DNA of 24,541 bases from an uncultured Gammaproteobacteria bacterium (GTDB taxonomy: Bacteria > Pseudomonadota > Gammaproteobacteria > Pseudomonadales > Pseudohongiellaceae). Numbering within the stretch: the stretch's first letter is position 1; each line of letters opens with the position of its first letter. The translations under genes and the position numbers were made by a program. The notes below the pieces were generated by a model. That model was given only the letters and a program-made list of their open reading frames with translations, was not told where the DNA came from and searched no databases. Location: contig CAIYIP010000110.1 of the NCBI GenBank assembly GCA_903926285.1, positions 1 to 24,541 on the forward strand. Reading direction: 5' to 3'. Positions 24,479-24,541 of the stretch are shown in pieces.

Positions 24479-24541
24479 ATGAAAATGCTAATTCTCGGAG
24501 CAAACAAGATTGGTACCGCGCTTACGGAGAATATCGTCAAG
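24479..24541 (+). CDS. trkA: Trk potassium uptake regulatory subunit TrkA (N-terminal fragment only)
   Basis: Only the first 21 codons are inside the window: MKMLILGANKIGTALTENIV and one Lys. This is the first strand and glycine loop of a Rossmann NAD-binding (TrkA-N/RCK) domain. E. coli TrkA begins similarly (MKIIILGAGQVGG). The call depends largely on position, since trkA follows rsmB in most gammaproteobacteria. Here the loop reads GANKIG rather than GAGQVG, so the second glycine is Asn. The rest lies beyond the right edge. Confidence 0.75.
   Translation, partial: MKMLILGANKIGTALTENIVK

Noticed and set aside
1..24541. CRISPR arrays, insertion sequences, prophage genes, tRNA or rRNA genes, integron attC sites
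   Set aside because: None seen. There are no regularly spaced repeats, transposase or integrase motifs, or RNA gene signatures; genes are packed housekeeping loci.

Overview
The window is ordinary chromosome of a gammaproteobacterium. The proteins look most like those of Pseudomonas/Cellvibrio-type lineages, and the gene order matches, from memory, the neighbourhood of the replication origin in Pseudomonas. I see no phage, insertion sequence, CRISPR array, tRNA or rRNA, and no credible new multi-gene system. The interest lies in local oddities inside familiar genes.

Left part (1-5771): polA runs off the left edge on the minus strand, downstream of znuA. Divergent from znuA is znuC-znuB, so the complete high-affinity zinc importer is present. 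A zur regulator gene, which sits beside znuCB in Pseudomonas, is absent. A Zur-box-like sequence lies between znuA and znuC. After znuB comes a decayed MgtE-type magnesium transporter with an internal deletion and a frameshift. A RIO1-family kinase gene (5858-6709) follows.

Middle (6757-15546): a complete aa3/caa3-type cytochrome c oxidase locus, read mainly on the minus strand. The structural genes are coxB (with a fused cytochrome c domain), coxA, ctaG and coxC. The maturation genes are surf1, a thioredoxin-like gene with a homopolymer frameshift, ctaA, ctaB and sco. A small DUF2909 membrane protein gene lies on the plus strand between the two blocks. Together they make the enzyme, its copper centres (CtaG, Sco) and heme A (CtaB then CtaA).

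Right part (15547-24541): a 459-base gene-free stretch with a perfect 16-base palindrome, then a gamma-carbonic-anhydrase-like gene on the plus strand. A minus-strand run follows (lysM, dprA, tsaC, hemF, aroE), with def-fmt-rsmB-trkA divergent from lysM. trkA is cut by the right edge.

The most notable observation is in PolA. All the residues that bind metal and catalyse in the 3'-5' exonuclease (proofreading) domain are replaced, while the 5' nuclease and polymerase motifs are intact. Both edge genes, polA and trkA, are incomplete.
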